From Fimbriimonadaceae bacterium (GTDB taxonomy: Bacteria > Armatimonadota > Fimbriimonadia > Fimbriimonadales > Fimbriimonadaceae), in NCBI GenBank assembly GCA_019694835.1, contig JAIBBE010000107.1:1-64000 (forward strand): a stretch of DNA of 64,000 bases. The letters are read 5' to 3'. The notes under the pieces are model-generated. The model saw only the letters and a program-made list of their open reading frames with translations, ran no database searches and had not been told where the DNA came from. The position numbers were made by a program, and so were the translations under genes. Of the stretch, positions 35,034 to 44,350 are shown in pieces (within the stretch, counting starts at the first letter, position 1; each line of letters begins with the position of its first letter).

Positions 35034-38000
35034 ATGAAAACAAGGATCAATCAGAGGCGATCTAAATGCGTCAATCGCTGGGGGCTTTTGATAGTGATGT
35101 CCCTCCAAGCATCAGTGGTTGCGGGACAGTCCTTCCCTGATGTCCCCTTCGCATCAAACGCTGAAAGCGGAGCACCCGAGATCATCGTGAAGTTTCGGCC
35201 GGGGTCTACTCCGTCTGCAAACCAGCGTCCGGCCGGGCTAATCGAGGTAGACCGTCTCGGAACAACCGTTCTCTACCGGGCGTCCGACGACTTTCATGCG
35301 AGAACCGCATTGAGTCGGGCTCAAGGGAGTCCGAATGTGCTCAGCGCGTGGCCAAACCAGTGGATCGCCATCGAGCCGCGACAGTTCACCCCCAACGATC
35401 CACTTTATGTTCAGTCAGGTACTCACCCTGGCCAGTGGAACCTCTCGAATCTGTTCGGTGCGCCGAGCATCAATGTCGAGGGTGCCTGGCTGGCTGGTTT
35501 CACCGGCTACGGAACGACGATTGGGGTGATTGACGACGGATTCGATTTCAGAAACCCGGATATTGGACCGAACTTCAACCTATTTCTCAGCTACGACTAT
35601 GCAAACGATGACGTTGACCCATCACCGACCATCGGCAACATCCACGGCACGATGATGGCCGGCCTTGCCGCGGGCCGCGGCGGGAATGGCCTCGGCATCA
35701 CGGGCGTCGCCCCTTACGCTGAGATAGCCGGAATCCGAATTGGATTGGGACTTCGCACGGACATGTGGCAGGTGGTTCAGGCCATCGAGCACGATTCTGA
35801 GTCCGTATCGATCAAACTCCATGGCTACGGACTGAACAACGGCGGTAAAGCTGCAAAAACATTCATGAGTTTTGGCGCAGCGTCGGCGGCACAAGGTGAC
35901 TCATCGGAGCAGGGCGTTATTCATATTCACGCTGCCGGAAATGATCGCGGCAAGGTCACTGAAGATGCAAACAAGTGGGATATTGAGAATGACCCGAGCT
36001 CCATCACCGTCGCAGCAGTTGGATCCTCCGGCCAATTCTCCCCTTACAGTTCGTTCGGATCGAACCTCACGGTTTGTGCGCCATCCAATGGCGGAGCAGG
36101 TTCACGTGTGATTACGAGCACCTCAGTTCTTGGTCGTGGAAATCTGGCGGGCGGCGCTTTTACGAATCAGTTCACTGGAACTTCCGCTGCAGCAGCAGCC
36201 ATCGGCGGAGTGATTGCTCTTGGACGGCAGGCCAATCCATACATGGACACGCGCATGGCTAAGCATTTGCTGGTCCAAACCTCTATCGACATTGACGAAG
36301 ATGACCGATCGCCCTCGAGTGACGGTGGATGGCGTGCCAATGGCGCAGGATACACGTTCAATCCAAACTATGGACATGGACTAGTCGACGCCACTGCGTT
36401 CGTCGAAATGGCTTCGCGGGTTGAGAGCGTGAGTGATATGGAAGTGCACACCCAGACTCTAACTCCTAATCGACAGATTCCCGACAACAACGCCAATGGA
36501 CTTCGTACGACGTTCCAGGTTACAGACGATCTGCCTCTCGAAGATGTGTTGATTCGCCTCCAAATCACGCATCCGCGTCGCGGCGACCTTGAGGCCTACC
36601 TGACTTCACCTCGAGGTTATCGATCCAAGCTCTTTACCCGATCAACATTGGATGGCACTTCGAACATCAATTGGGAGTTCTCCTCGATGGCGTTCTGGGG
36701 CGAGGACCCTCAGGGAGAGTGGACGCTAACCATTAATGATCGTAGAGCAGGTTCGATTGGTACCCTGAACCGAGTGGGAGTCGAACTGCGAATGGGGTCG
36801 CTCACCATGGTTCCAGACTTGGAGGCACCCAGCGACCTGCTTGCAACGCCTGGAATTGACCAAGTTGAACTTGACTGGATCGATAACAGCGACAATGAAT
36901 ACGGCTTCAAGGTCTACATGGCCTCAGGAAGTGGCGAGTTCTTTGAAGTAGCCGAAACCTCGTACGATGAGACGAACGTGATTGTCTCTGGCCTGAACCC
37001 GGACACTCCCTACCGGTTCTTCGTGACGGCTTTTAACCTGGATGGAGAATCCTACGAATCGAATCACGTTGAGACTCGAACTCTTGAGTTGGTAGCTCCG
37101 CTGGTTCGAATCGAAGACGTTGATCTACTTAGCATGGCTGTTGCTTGGGATTATGATGCACTTGGCGTGAGCTTCGAGGTTCAACGCGTTGCACCAGAGC
37201 TGACGCAATACACCGAAGAACAATCGGTACTCTTCGAAGACTTGGTACCAGCGACGACCTATTCGTTCAAGGTTCGCGCTCGAATGGGCGCGCCAGGCAG
37301 TTACACATATTCGCCTTGGAGCAATCAAGTAACGGCTCGCACACTGCCAGTTCCAGTACCGCAAGGCCTGGTGGTTGATTCAGTCGGATATAGAGACATT
37401 TCGGTGTCTTGGGACTACTCTGAGGCGGCCACGTACTATCAGGTCGAAGTTGTTGGCGGCCAACTGGGAGGCACAGAGGATTCGTTCTATTACTTTGAAG
37501 GGCTGACGCCAGGAACCGGCTACAACATCCGCGTTCGGTCGCTCCTCGGTGTCAACGGGGGGATCTATGTATCCGATTGGAGCCCGAATGTCTTTGCTAT
37601 GACGCTTGGCATTTCTGCTCCCGCGAACTTGCGACTCGTCGGACGAACGACCAACTCGCTGTCCATTGCGTGGGACCACCCAGGTTGGGCCAGCCCTGAT
37701 TTGGCAGAGGGTTTTGTCATCGACATTAACGGTACGATGATCGACGCAGACGAATTCGGGCGTTCCTACCTCCTCGATGGATTGCAGCCAGATACAACAT
37801 ATGCTATCCGCGTTGGGGCGTACTATGAGGGCGAACCCGTCTGGTCTGGATACCTTTCGGCGCGCACCGACGCTCCAGTCAATCCGGCTCCCGTCTTTTC
37901 GCTTGGAGGCCGAGGAAGGGAGTGGGTGCGGCTCAACTGGACTCACCCTGGGCCAGCGGACCGATTCGAAATCCAGCAACGTTACAAGCAAAGTGACGGT

Positions 38001-38165
38001 ACGTGGACCGGCTGGGTACACGGCGAAAACGTACCCGGGAATCTCCGGAGTGCGCAACGAGACGGACTGAGAGCCAATACGCTCTACCGATTCCGGAACC
38101 GGGCTCACAATTCGATTGGTGCATCGGCATGGAGCAATGAAGTCGAGGTGAGGACGACGAACTAG
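35034..38165 (+). CDS. Kexin-like subtilase with P-domain and fibronectin type III repeats
   Basis: 1043 residues. AAGGAG 6 nt upstream picks the ATG at 35034. A signal peptide covers about 1-34, followed by a propeptide-like part. The S8 peptidase has Asp167 (GVIDDGFDF), His204 (HGTMMAGLAAG) and Ser384 (GTSAAAAAIGG). A P/homoB domain follows (about 480-590, LRTTFQVTDDLPLEDVLIRLQITH to GEWTLTINDRRAGSIG). About five fibronectin type III repeats fill the rest. It probably works outside the cell. The gene has visibly lower GC (near 50 percent in several stretches) than its neighbours, which may mean recent acquisition. Confidence 0.88.
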   Translation: MKTRINQRRSKCVNRWGLLIVMSLQASVVAGQSFPDVPFASNAESGAPEIIVKFRPGSTPSANQRPAGLIEVDRLGTTVLYRASDDFHARTALSRAQGSPNVLSAWPNQWIAIEPRQFTPNDPLYVQSGTHPGQWNLSNLFGAPSINVEGAWLAGFTGYGTTIGVIDDGFDFRNPDIGPNFNLFLSYDYANDDVDPSPTIGNIHGTMMAGLAAGRGGNGLGITGVAPYAEIAGIRIGLGLRTDMWQVVQAIEHDSESVSIKLHGYGLNNGGKAAKTFMSFGAASAAQGDSSEQGVIHIHAAGNDRGKVTEDANKWDIENDPSSITVAAVGSSGQFSPYSSFGSNLTVCAPSNGGAGSRVITSTSVLGRGNLAGGAFTNQFTGTSAAAAAIGGVIALGRQANPYMDTRMAKHLLVQTSIDIDEDDRSPSSDGGWRANGAGYTFNPNYGHGLVDATAFVEMASRVESVSDMEVHTQTLTPNRQIPDNNANGLRTTFQVTDDLPLEDVLIRLQITHPRRGDLEAYLTSPRGYRSKLFTRSTLDGTSNINWEFSSMAFWGEDPQGEWTLTINDRRAGSIGTLNRVGVELRMGSLTMVPDLEAPSDLLATPGIDQVELDWIDNSDNEYGFKVYMASGSGEFFEVAETSYDETNVIVSGLNPDTPYRFFVTAFNLDGESYESNHVETRTLELVAPLVRIEDVDLLSMAVAWDYDALGVSFEVQRVAPELTQYTEEQSVLFEDLVPATTYSFKVRARMGAPGSYTYSPWSNQVTARTLPVPVPQGLVVDSVGYRDISVSWDYSEAATYYQVEVVGGQLGGTEDSFYYFEGLTPGTGYNIRVRSLLGVNGGIYVSDWSPNVFAMTLGISAPANLRLVGRTTNSLSIAWDHPGWASPDLAEGFVIDINGTMIDADEFGRSYLLDGLQPDTTYAIRVGAYYEGEPVWSGYLSARTDAPVNPAPVFSLGGRGREWVRLNWTHPGPADRFEIQQRYKQSDGTWTGWVHGENVPGNLRSAQRDGLRANTLYRFRNRAHNSIGASAWSNEVEVRTTN

Positions 38166-38173
38166 CTCGAACA

Positions 38174-38201
38174 TTGGCCCGGAGAAGACTCTCCGGGCCA
38201 A
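38174..38201. terminator. Hairpin terminator after the subtilase gene
   Basis: An 11-bp perfect stem (TTGGCCCGGAG with CTCCGGGCCAA) and a 6-nt loop; the T-run is weak. Confidence 0.7.
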
Positions 38202-38227
38202 GCTTGTTGGCGGACCAGTCTTGGCAG

Positions 38228-38233
38228 TAAGAT
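38228..38233 (+). promoter_or_regulatory. -10-like hexamer 6 nt before the 38240 start
   Basis: TAAGAT followed by 6 nt and ATG at 38240. TTGTTG at 38204-38209 lies 18 nt upstream and could be the -35. The message would be leaderless. Confidence 0.45.
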
Positions 38234-38239
38234 CACACC

Positions 38240-39835
38240 ATGGCTTTGATTCCCGTACTGGTCGGATTGGCAATGCAACAGGGCTCGAATGGGCTCGGAG
38301 GGCTCGCCCTGCCGCAAGAGGGCAAGAGCATGAGGGAGACGAGCACTTTCCGGCGCGGGGCGGATGGCAAGTACGACCCTAAAGCCCGCCCGCTCGGCAA
38401 CCTTGAGGAGCAGAGCAACTACGACAACTTCCGCGTCCAGCCGGGCCAAACCCACGTCCTCATGGACCGCGAGGGGCCGGGGGTCATCACCCACATCTGG
38501 ATTACATTCCTTGGCCCGGAACCCCAGAACTGGGCACCGAAGGGCAGCGCCAACCACCAGGAGATGCTGCTGCGCATGTATTGGGATGGGGCGGAGAAGC
38601 CTGCTGTCGAAGCACCGCTGGGCGACTTCTTTGCGAACTGCTTTGGACGGCGCGATACCGTGATCAGCGTTCCCGTCATCGTCGAGGACGCCGACTCGTA
38701 CAACTGCTTCTGGCACATGCCCTTCCGCAAACGGGCGAAAGTCGAGATCGTCAACCAGAGCGACAAGTCGATCAACCTGCTCTATTACAACATCGACTGG
38801 ATCAAGAAAGATCGGATCCCCTCGTCAACCCCGTACTTCCATGCTCAATATCGACAGGAGTACCCGGCGACGCAAGGCAAGGACTATGTCGTCCTCGAAA
38901 CCGAAGGTAAAGGGCATGTCGTTGGCACGGTGCTTGCCGTTCGCAGCCGCAGCCCTTCATGGTTTGGTGAAGGTGACGAGAAGATCTATATCGATGGTGA
39001 AAAGGAGGCGAGCATCTGGGGAACTGGCACCGAGGACTATTTCCTGAGTGCTTGGGGTCTCCAGAAGACGAGCACGCCGTATTTTGGTGTTCCCTACTTC
39101 GATCAGTGGGGCATTGTCGGAGGCCACACCAGCGCCTACCGATGGCACATCAACGACCCCATCGTTTTCCAGAAAGGCATCAAGCTGACCTTTGAGCATT
39201 TCGGCTGGATGTCCGCTGACGAGAATCCTCTCAACAAGACGAACAGTTGGAACGAGCGGCAAGACGACATCTCCAGCGTTGCCTACTGGTACCAGCAAGG
39301 CCCATCGACGTTCAACGCACGCGCCCCCGGCGGGCCAGAACGAAAGCTGCCCTCGCTTGAACGGGTCACCGTCTATGCCCGCGATGGCGAGACGCACGGT
39401 GCGGGAACGACGCAAAAGCAGAACCTCGCGCTTTACGACGGCGCTCAACTGCTCTACATGCCCAAGAGCACCGAGGACGCGTGGCTCGAATTGCCGATCG
39501 AAGTCAAGAAGAAGGAGCCCCTTCGGCTCGTGCTGAACATGACCACGTCTTACGACTTTGGCCGCTATCAAGCTTTCCTGGATGGCGTGAAACTGGGTGC
39601 GCCGTTCGATCTCTATTCTGCCGACGTGGCGAACAAAGAGATCCATCTCCTCGACTTCTGGCCCGAGCCGGGCACCTACAAGCTAAAACTCGAATGCGTC
39701 GGGAAAAACGCGAAGTCGGAGGGCTACTTCCTGGGAATCGAATCCGCGCGACTTCGCGAGAGGCGTCCCAGGGTCGCGGAAATGGGCTGGGACAAAGCCA
39801 AGGACTGGAGAAAGGCGCCGAAACTGTACGACTGA
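38240..39835 (+). CDS. GH172-type glycoside hydrolase (DUF2961)
   Basis: 531 residues with a weak N-terminal signal (MALIPVLVGLAMQQG). The DUF2961 domain covers nearly the whole protein: EGPGVITHIWITF near 78, HWMPFRK-like HMPFRKRAKVEIVNQ near 160, and WGTGTEDYFLSAWG near 260 with Glu265, a family-conserved acidic residue. DUF2961 was renamed GH172 after a bifidobacterial alpha-D-fructofuranosidase; other members act on D-arabinofuranosides. The substrate is therefore a furanoside by inference. The gene sits between the subtilase and the third dockerin-like protein. Confidence 0.82.
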   Translation: MALIPVLVGLAMQQGSNGLGGLALPQEGKSMRETSTFRRGADGKYDPKARPLGNLEEQSNYDNFRVQPGQTHVLMDREGPGVITHIWITFLGPEPQNWAPKGSANHQEMLLRMYWDGAEKPAVEAPLGDFFANCFGRRDTVISVPVIVEDADSYNCFWHMPFRKRAKVEIVNQSDKSINLLYYNIDWIKKDRIPSSTPYFHAQYRQEYPATQGKDYVVLETEGKGHVVGTVLAVRSRSPSWFGEGDEKIYIDGEKEASIWGTGTEDYFLSAWGLQKTSTPYFGVPYFDQWGIVGGHTSAYRWHINDPIVFQKGIKLTFEHFGWMSADENPLNKTNSWNERQDDISSVAYWYQQGPSTFNARAPGGPERKLPSLERVTVYARDGETHGAGTTQKQNLALYDGAQLLYMPKSTEDAWLELPIEVKKKEPLRLVLNMTTSYDFGRYQAFLDGVKLGAPFDLYSADVANKEIHLLDFWPEPGTYKLKLECVGKNAKSEGYFLGIESARLRERRPRVAEMGWDKAKDWRKAPKLYD

Positions 39836-39900
39836 CCAGCCTTTTTACCGGCTTGCGGGAGAATGCCCGAATTTCCGCTCGCGGAGCGGAGAAAACGTGA

Positions 39901-39906
39901 TACAAT
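39901..39906 (+). promoter_or_regulatory. -10 element of the dockerin-like gene, upstream of a LacI-type operator
   Basis: TACAAT at 39901-39906 would start transcription near 39913, leaving the palindrome at 39920-39941 at about +8 to +29, a blocking position for a repressor. Confidence 0.4.
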
Positions 39907-39919
39907 GGCCTTGAACGAT

Positions 39920-39941
39920 GTTGCTGAATCGGTTCAGCAAC
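39920..39941. promoter_or_regulatory. Candidate LacI-type operator
   Basis: GTTGCTGAATCGGTTCAGCAAC: 9-bp perfect arms around a TCGG centre containing the CG typical of LacI-family sites. It shares GCTGAA-N-CG-N-TTCAGC with the sites at 46979-46996 and 52971-52986. Confidence 0.55.
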
Positions 39942-39988
39942 CCTTTTTGAACCCGGGCCATGGCCCGTATGTGGATAGGAGAAATGCC

Positions 39989-41191
39989 ATGAACATGAAG
40001 TCAGTGTGGACAGTTCTCGCGCTAGCCGCCGTGGGCGCCGCGAATGCTCAGGTGAACACCGTCAATTCGGTCATCATCAACTCACGAGTTTTTAACGATG
40101 TTCCGACGTCGAACTTCTCGTCGGTCAACAACTACCCGACGAACGTGACCCTGTCGGATCTCAACGTCTCTGCCGGAAGCGGCTGGGCGAATCGCCATGT
40201 GTGGCGCGCCTCGAAGGACGGCATCACCGAGTACACGACAACCGGTCCGGATGACACGTTCGAAGTCTTCTATGACCTCACGGTTACCGGCGCAATCTCG
40301 CCGCGTAAGGAAGCTGGCTTCCTGATGAGCACGGTTGTTCATCCGACGCATTGGCCGCTGTCCGAGTGGCAGTACATCGTCAACTCCGATGCGGGCGAGG
40401 TCGTGATCTTCGGTTTCCCAAGCCCGTTCTACTCGTTCAACGGTTCGCAAGGCGTGTTCTACACCCAGGGCTCGACCCGGCGCCTCGGCCTGCGCTATTA
40501 CAAAGACAAGGTCACGAATCGGTACCGATTCCGCTACTTCGTCGATGGCTTCCAGAGCCCGGCTCTCAACCTTGAGCGCTGGATCGACACGAACTTGAAC
40601 CAGGACATCGACTTCTCAGTCGTCGGCCTCAGTGCAGGTACGAAGATCGGTGGCTACCTGCAGGTCGTGAACGACGGCGGCAACCCCAACAATGGCGCAA
40701 CCGCGGTGTTCAGCAACATCACGATCGATCCATACCCTGCGATCAAGGGCAACGTCACGCTCGAGGATCTCGCTGTCTCGCCTGCCGGGAAGGAACTGAG
40801 CATCGAAATCCGCAACGTGGGCAGCACCACGCCGATCGAGACGATCACCGGCATTATGCGAGCCGATGGAACGTACGCAGCCAAGCCAAACGTTCCGAAC
40901 GGCAACTACGACATTGCGATCAAGGGACCAACCCATCTTCGCAAGAAGATCGCAAACGTGACCATCACGAACGACGGCGCGAGTAACGTGAATGCTTCGC
41001 TGAAGAATGGCGATTGCGATGGTGACAACGAAGTGGGAATTGGCGACTACGCCGTTCTCTCCGGTGCCTACAATACGAACCTCGGCGACCCGGGTTATGC
41101 AGCCAACGCAGATCTTAACTGCGATACGGCAGTAGACATTGCCGACTACGCAATCCTCTCCGGGAACTACTCCCTGTTCGGCGACGACTAG
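39989..41191 (+). CDS. Secreted protein with C-terminal beta-sandwich and dockerin-like EF-hand pair
   Basis: 400 residues from the ATG at 39989, with AGGAG 7 nt upstream and signal peptide MNMKSVWTVLALAAVGAANA. The N-terminal about 220 residues are beta-rich (FEVFYDLTVTGAISPRKEAG, YIVNSDAGEVVIFGFPSPFY), perhaps a lectin-like fold. The C-terminal module has the sandwich signature KGPTHLRKK, then DCDGDNEVGIGDYAVLSGAYN and DLNCDTAVDIADYAILSGNYS, ending GDD. A LacI-type operator lies before it, and it precedes two glycoside hydrolase genes, so it may bind the same polysaccharide. Confidence 0.75.
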   Translation: MNMKSVWTVLALAAVGAANAQVNTVNSVIINSRVFNDVPTSNFSSVNNYPTNVTLSDLNVSAGSGWANRHVWRASKDGITEYTTTGPDDTFEVFYDLTVTGAISPRKEAGFLMSTVVHPTHWPLSEWQYIVNSDAGEVVIFGFPSPFYSFNGSQGVFYTQGSTRRLGLRYYKDKVTNRYRFRYFVDGFQSPALNLERWIDTNLNQDIDFSVVGLSAGTKIGGYLQVVNDGGNPNNGATAVFSNITIDPYPAIKGNVTLEDLAVSPAGKELSIEIRNVGSTTPIETITGIMRADGTYAAKPNVPNGNYDIAIKGPTHLRKKIANVTITNDGASNVNASLKNGDCDGDNEVGIGDYAVLSGAYNTNLGDPGYAANADLNCDTAVDIADYAILSGNYSLFGDD

Positions 41192-41248
41192 TCTGCACGT
41201 TTCCTCCTCTCTTTGCCTCCCGACCCCTTCGGGAAGGGAGGCAAGATT

Positions 41249-44200
41249 TTGCCAACAGCCATGATCGCACTCGCGCTCGGACTCACCCTCCTCGACGGCT
41301 TCGAGGACCTTTCGATCTGGCGTCCGATCCACTCGGAAGGCGCCGGAGTCAAGCTCTCGCTTGATAAGGGGGTCAATGGCGAGGCACTGCGCATCGATTA
41401 CGACTTTAAGGGCGGCGGCGGATACGTCATTGCCGAGCGAAAGGTCGATCTGGTGTTCCCCGAGAACTACACCTTTCGGTATCAAGTCCGCGCTGAAGGA
41501 CCGCGCAACAACCTCGAATTCAAGCTAAGTGACGCCTCTGGCGACAATGTCTGGTGGCAGAATCGCATCAACTTCCAGTTCCCCGTCTCCTGGCAGGCTC
41601 TGACCTCACGGAAGCGCAATATCCGTTTCGCGTGGGGACCTCGCGGCGGTGGGGAGATCGGCCAAGCAGCCTCGCTGCAGTTCGCAATTGCGGCTTACGC
41701 CGGCGGTAGGGGCACGGTTTGGATCGACGACCTTGAGTTCATTCCGCTTCCGAAGGTGAGCCCCCTTCCCTTCCGTCCATTAGTTTCGTCGCCAACAACC
41801 GTACCGTCTGAAGGACTTATCCTCGACGCGGGGGCGCTGTGCGAGATCGGTGGAGTGGCCCTCAATTGGCAGTCGCCCGCCCCTCGCAGCTACCAAGTGG
41901 ATTCTTCGGCAGACGGCAATCAGTGGGACGTTGCCAAACAGGTCGTCAACGCGAAGGGGCAACGCGATTTAGTTCAGCTGGGCGAACTTGAAGCCCGATA
42001 CCTCCGCGTCGTCCCGGTTCGGCTGGACTCGAAGTTAACAGGGGCTTCGCTGCGCGGGGCCGCGTTCGGAGCAACCGCAAACGGCTTGTATCGAGCCGCA
42101 GCCAAGGAGTCGCCCAAGGGCTGGTATCCGCGCATGTTCAACGACGAGATGGTGTATTGGACCATCGTCGGAGCCCCGCAGGGGCGGCGTGAGTTCCTGA
42201 TCGACGAAGACGGACGAGTCGAACTTCGCCGCGAAGGGCCCTCACTTGAACCCGTCTTGCGCGAAAAGGGCCGCCTTGTGACCTGGGCCGACGTCCAAAA
42301 GTCACAGTCGCTGGAGCAGAGTCACCTTCCCTTGCCGACCGTCACATGGAAGTGGCCCGGACGATGCTTAACCGTTTCAGCAGTCCGCCCTTCTGACCAT
42401 GGCGGCACCGTGCGCTATCGCCTTACGAACCTCTCGAAGAGCCGCGCGAAAGGGAGTCTCTTGGTGGCGTTGAGGCCGTTCCAGGTCAATCCACCTTGGC
42501 AGGACCTCCGCACGACCGGAGGATTTGGCGCGCTGAGGTCAGTCAAGTGGGAAGGAGCGACCCTGAGCGCCGATGGCGTCATCCTCTCGCCGTCAGTCGA
42601 CCCAATCCGATCAGGGGCGAGTAGACGGATGGAGGGTGACGTACTGTCTGCATTCGCCCACGGTGGGTTCCTTCGTTCCCAAAACGTTCAAGACGAGGAT
42701 GGCATGGCCTCGGCCGGTTGGGAGTTCGCTTACGACTTAGCGCCCGGAGCTTCGAAGACTGTCGACATCTCGATTTCGGAGACGGGCAAACCGGTCAGGA
42801 CCTCATTCACCCATGCCGCCAAGGTCTGGAGCACCCAGTTAAACAAGGTTCAGATGACCGGCGGCTCGCCCGAGTTCCAAGAGCTGACGAACATCTGGAA
42901 AGCCAATCTCGGCTACATCCTCGTCAATCAAGACGGCCCCTCCATCCAGCCCGGCTCGCGGGTCTATGAACGCTCGTGGATTCGAGACGGCTCGATGGAG
43001 ATGGGGGCGCTGTTGCGGACGGGCCACTTCAAGGAGGCCCGCGACTTCCTTGTTTGGTACGCCCAATACGTCCGCGCTGACGGGTACGTGCCCTGCGTCG
43101 TGGACCATCGCGGTGCCGATCCGGTCATTGAGAACGACAGCCACGGTCAGTTCCTCTACGCGTTGGCCGAGTACTTCCGGTTCACGGGGGATAAGGCGAC
43201 GGTCACAAGTCTCTACCCAACCGTCGTACGGGTTGCCGACTACCTCGACCGCCTCCGAAAGGAGACTGAGAAGTACCGGGGCATGCCGGGGATCGAGGGG
43301 ACCTTCGCCGGACTCGTGCCCGAGTCCATCAGTCACGAAGGCTACTCCGCCAAGCCGATGCACTCCTATTGGGACTGTTTCTGGACTTTGAAGGGCTTCC
43401 GTGACGCGGCTGAGGTGGCAGGCCGACTGAGGCAACAAAAGGACGCCGTCCGCTTCGTTAGGTCGGCTACGGAATTCAGTCGCGATTTTTATGCCTCGGT
43501 CGACGCCAGCATGAAAATTCACGGAATCACCTATTTCCCCGGTTGTGCCGAACTCGGCGACTTCGACGCCACATCCACCGCGATCGGCATCTACCCGTGC
43601 GGCGAACCGGCGTACGACTCGATCGTCGCCGCTTTCGAGCGCTACTGGAAGTGGCATCTCGACCGCGAATCGGGCAAGGAACGCTGGACCGGTTACACGC
43701 CTTACGAACTCCGGACGATCAGCGCCATGCTCGTCCTGGGCCAAACCGATCGCGCGCATCGCATGCTGTCTTTCTTCCGTCGCCACATCCGGCCCCAAGG
43801 CTGGAACCACTGGGCGGAGGTCGTGTGGAACGCCCCGCGCCTGGGCAAGTTCGTCGGCGACATGCCGCATACGTGGGTCGGTTCGGAGTACATCCGGGCG
43901 TTCCGCAATTTCCTTGCGCTTGAATTTGGTGAGACCGTCTTCCTCGGGCTTGGCTTACGGAGGAGTTGGCTGAGCAAGCCCATCAAGATTGCCAACCTCC
44001 CGCTCTCCAGTGGGGCGCAGCTCAAGATGGAAATCAGCGCGCCACGAAGAAACACAATCCGATACACCCTCCAAACCACCACCGAGATCCCCAATGTACT
44101 TTCGCCGTCCCGGCGAATCCCCCAACGTACTTTCGCCGTCCCGGCGATTTCCGGGCCAACGACAGCAGGCCCGGATTCGCCGGGACGGCGAAAGTACATT

Positions 44201-44350
44201 GGGGGCACCATTTGTGTTCGGCCCCCCTACGACCTCCCGCCCCCCATCCGTGCAACAGTCGACGGCAAGCCCGCCACTATCACCGCAGACGGAGTCTGCA
44301 TCAAGAGCCAATCCGCTACCGTTCAGTTTTTCTGGAACCCAACACGATGA
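41249..44350 (+). CDS. Large glycoside hydrolase-like protein with six-hairpin core
   Basis: 1033 residues. AGGGAGG 7 nt before the TTG at 41249 favours that start; an ATG follows at 41261. A signal-like segment (MIALALGLTLLDG) is followed by a beta-sandwich (FEDLSIWRPIHSEGAGVKLS) and a second sandwich. From about 540 there is an alpha/alpha six-hairpin catalytic-type core: VYERSWIRDGSMEMGALLRTGHF, YVPCVVDHRGADPVIENDSHGQFLYALAEYF, MHSYWDCFWTLKGF and WNHWAEVVWN. It resembles GH15/GH63/GH78-like enzymes, but I cannot fix the family. About 40 residues near 947-987 are encoded by a palindromic repeat. The stop overlaps the GH94 start (ATGA). Confidence 0.72.
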   Translation: MPTAMIALALGLTLLDGFEDLSIWRPIHSEGAGVKLSLDKGVNGEALRIDYDFKGGGGYVIAERKVDLVFPENYTFRYQVRAEGPRNNLEFKLSDASGDNVWWQNRINFQFPVSWQALTSRKRNIRFAWGPRGGGEIGQAASLQFAIAAYAGGRGTVWIDDLEFIPLPKVSPLPFRPLVSSPTTVPSEGLILDAGALCEIGGVALNWQSPAPRSYQVDSSADGNQWDVAKQVVNAKGQRDLVQLGELEARYLRVVPVRLDSKLTGASLRGAAFGATANGLYRAAAKESPKGWYPRMFNDEMVYWTIVGAPQGRREFLIDEDGRVELRREGPSLEPVLREKGRLVTWADVQKSQSLEQSHLPLPTVTWKWPGRCLTVSAVRPSDHGGTVRYRLTNLSKSRAKGSLLVALRPFQVNPPWQDLRTTGGFGALRSVKWEGATLSADGVILSPSVDPIRSGASRRMEGDVLSAFAHGGFLRSQNVQDEDGMASAGWEFAYDLAPGASKTVDISISETGKPVRTSFTHAAKVWSTQLNKVQMTGGSPEFQELTNIWKANLGYILVNQDGPSIQPGSRVYERSWIRDGSMEMGALLRTGHFKEARDFLVWYAQYVRADGYVPCVVDHRGADPVIENDSHGQFLYALAEYFRFTGDKATVTSLYPTVVRVADYLDRLRKETEKYRGMPGIEGTFAGLVPESISHEGYSAKPMHSYWDCFWTLKGFRDAAEVAGRLRQQKDAVRFVRSATEFSRDFYASVDASMKIHGITYFPGCAELGDFDATSTAIGIYPCGEPAYDSIVAAFERYWKWHLDRESGKERWTGYTPYELRTISAMLVLGQTDRAHRMLSFFRRHIRPQGWNHWAEVVWNAPRLGKFVGDMPHTWVGSEYIRAFRNFLALEFGETVFLGLGLRRSWLSKPIKIANLPLSSGAQLKMEISAPRRNTIRYTLQTTTEIPNVLSPSRRIPQRTFAVPAISGPTTAGPDSPGRRKYIGGTICVRPPYDLPPPIRATVDGKPATITADGVCIKSQSATVQFFWNPTR
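42365..42382. promoter_or_regulatory. Possible intragenic LacI-type site
   Basis: TGCTTAACCGTTTCAGCA differs from the perfect palindrome at 46979-46996 at two positions. It lies inside the coding region of the large glycoside hydrolase gene. LacI-family repressors often use a second, intragenic operator for looping, but chance cannot be excluded. Confidence 0.25.
44089..44205. repeat. Palindromic repeat element inside a coding region
   Basis: A 32-nt unit around GTACTTTCGCCGTCCCGGCG occurs at 44089-44120, again at 44119-44152, and inverted at 44173-44205. The second copy and the inverted copy flank a further stem (CGGGCC with GGCCCG), so the RNA would form one long hairpin. The element keeps the reading frame and adds about 40 residues (IPNVLSPSRR... 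SPGRRKYIGG) to the glycoside hydrolase. It looks like a REP/RPE-like mobile palindrome that inserted in frame. Confidence 0.8.

Noticed and set aside
39954..39967. CGGGCCATGGCCCG palindrome as a second operator
   Set aside because: It is a GC-rich restriction-like palindrome with no second copy; it may only be a leader hairpin.
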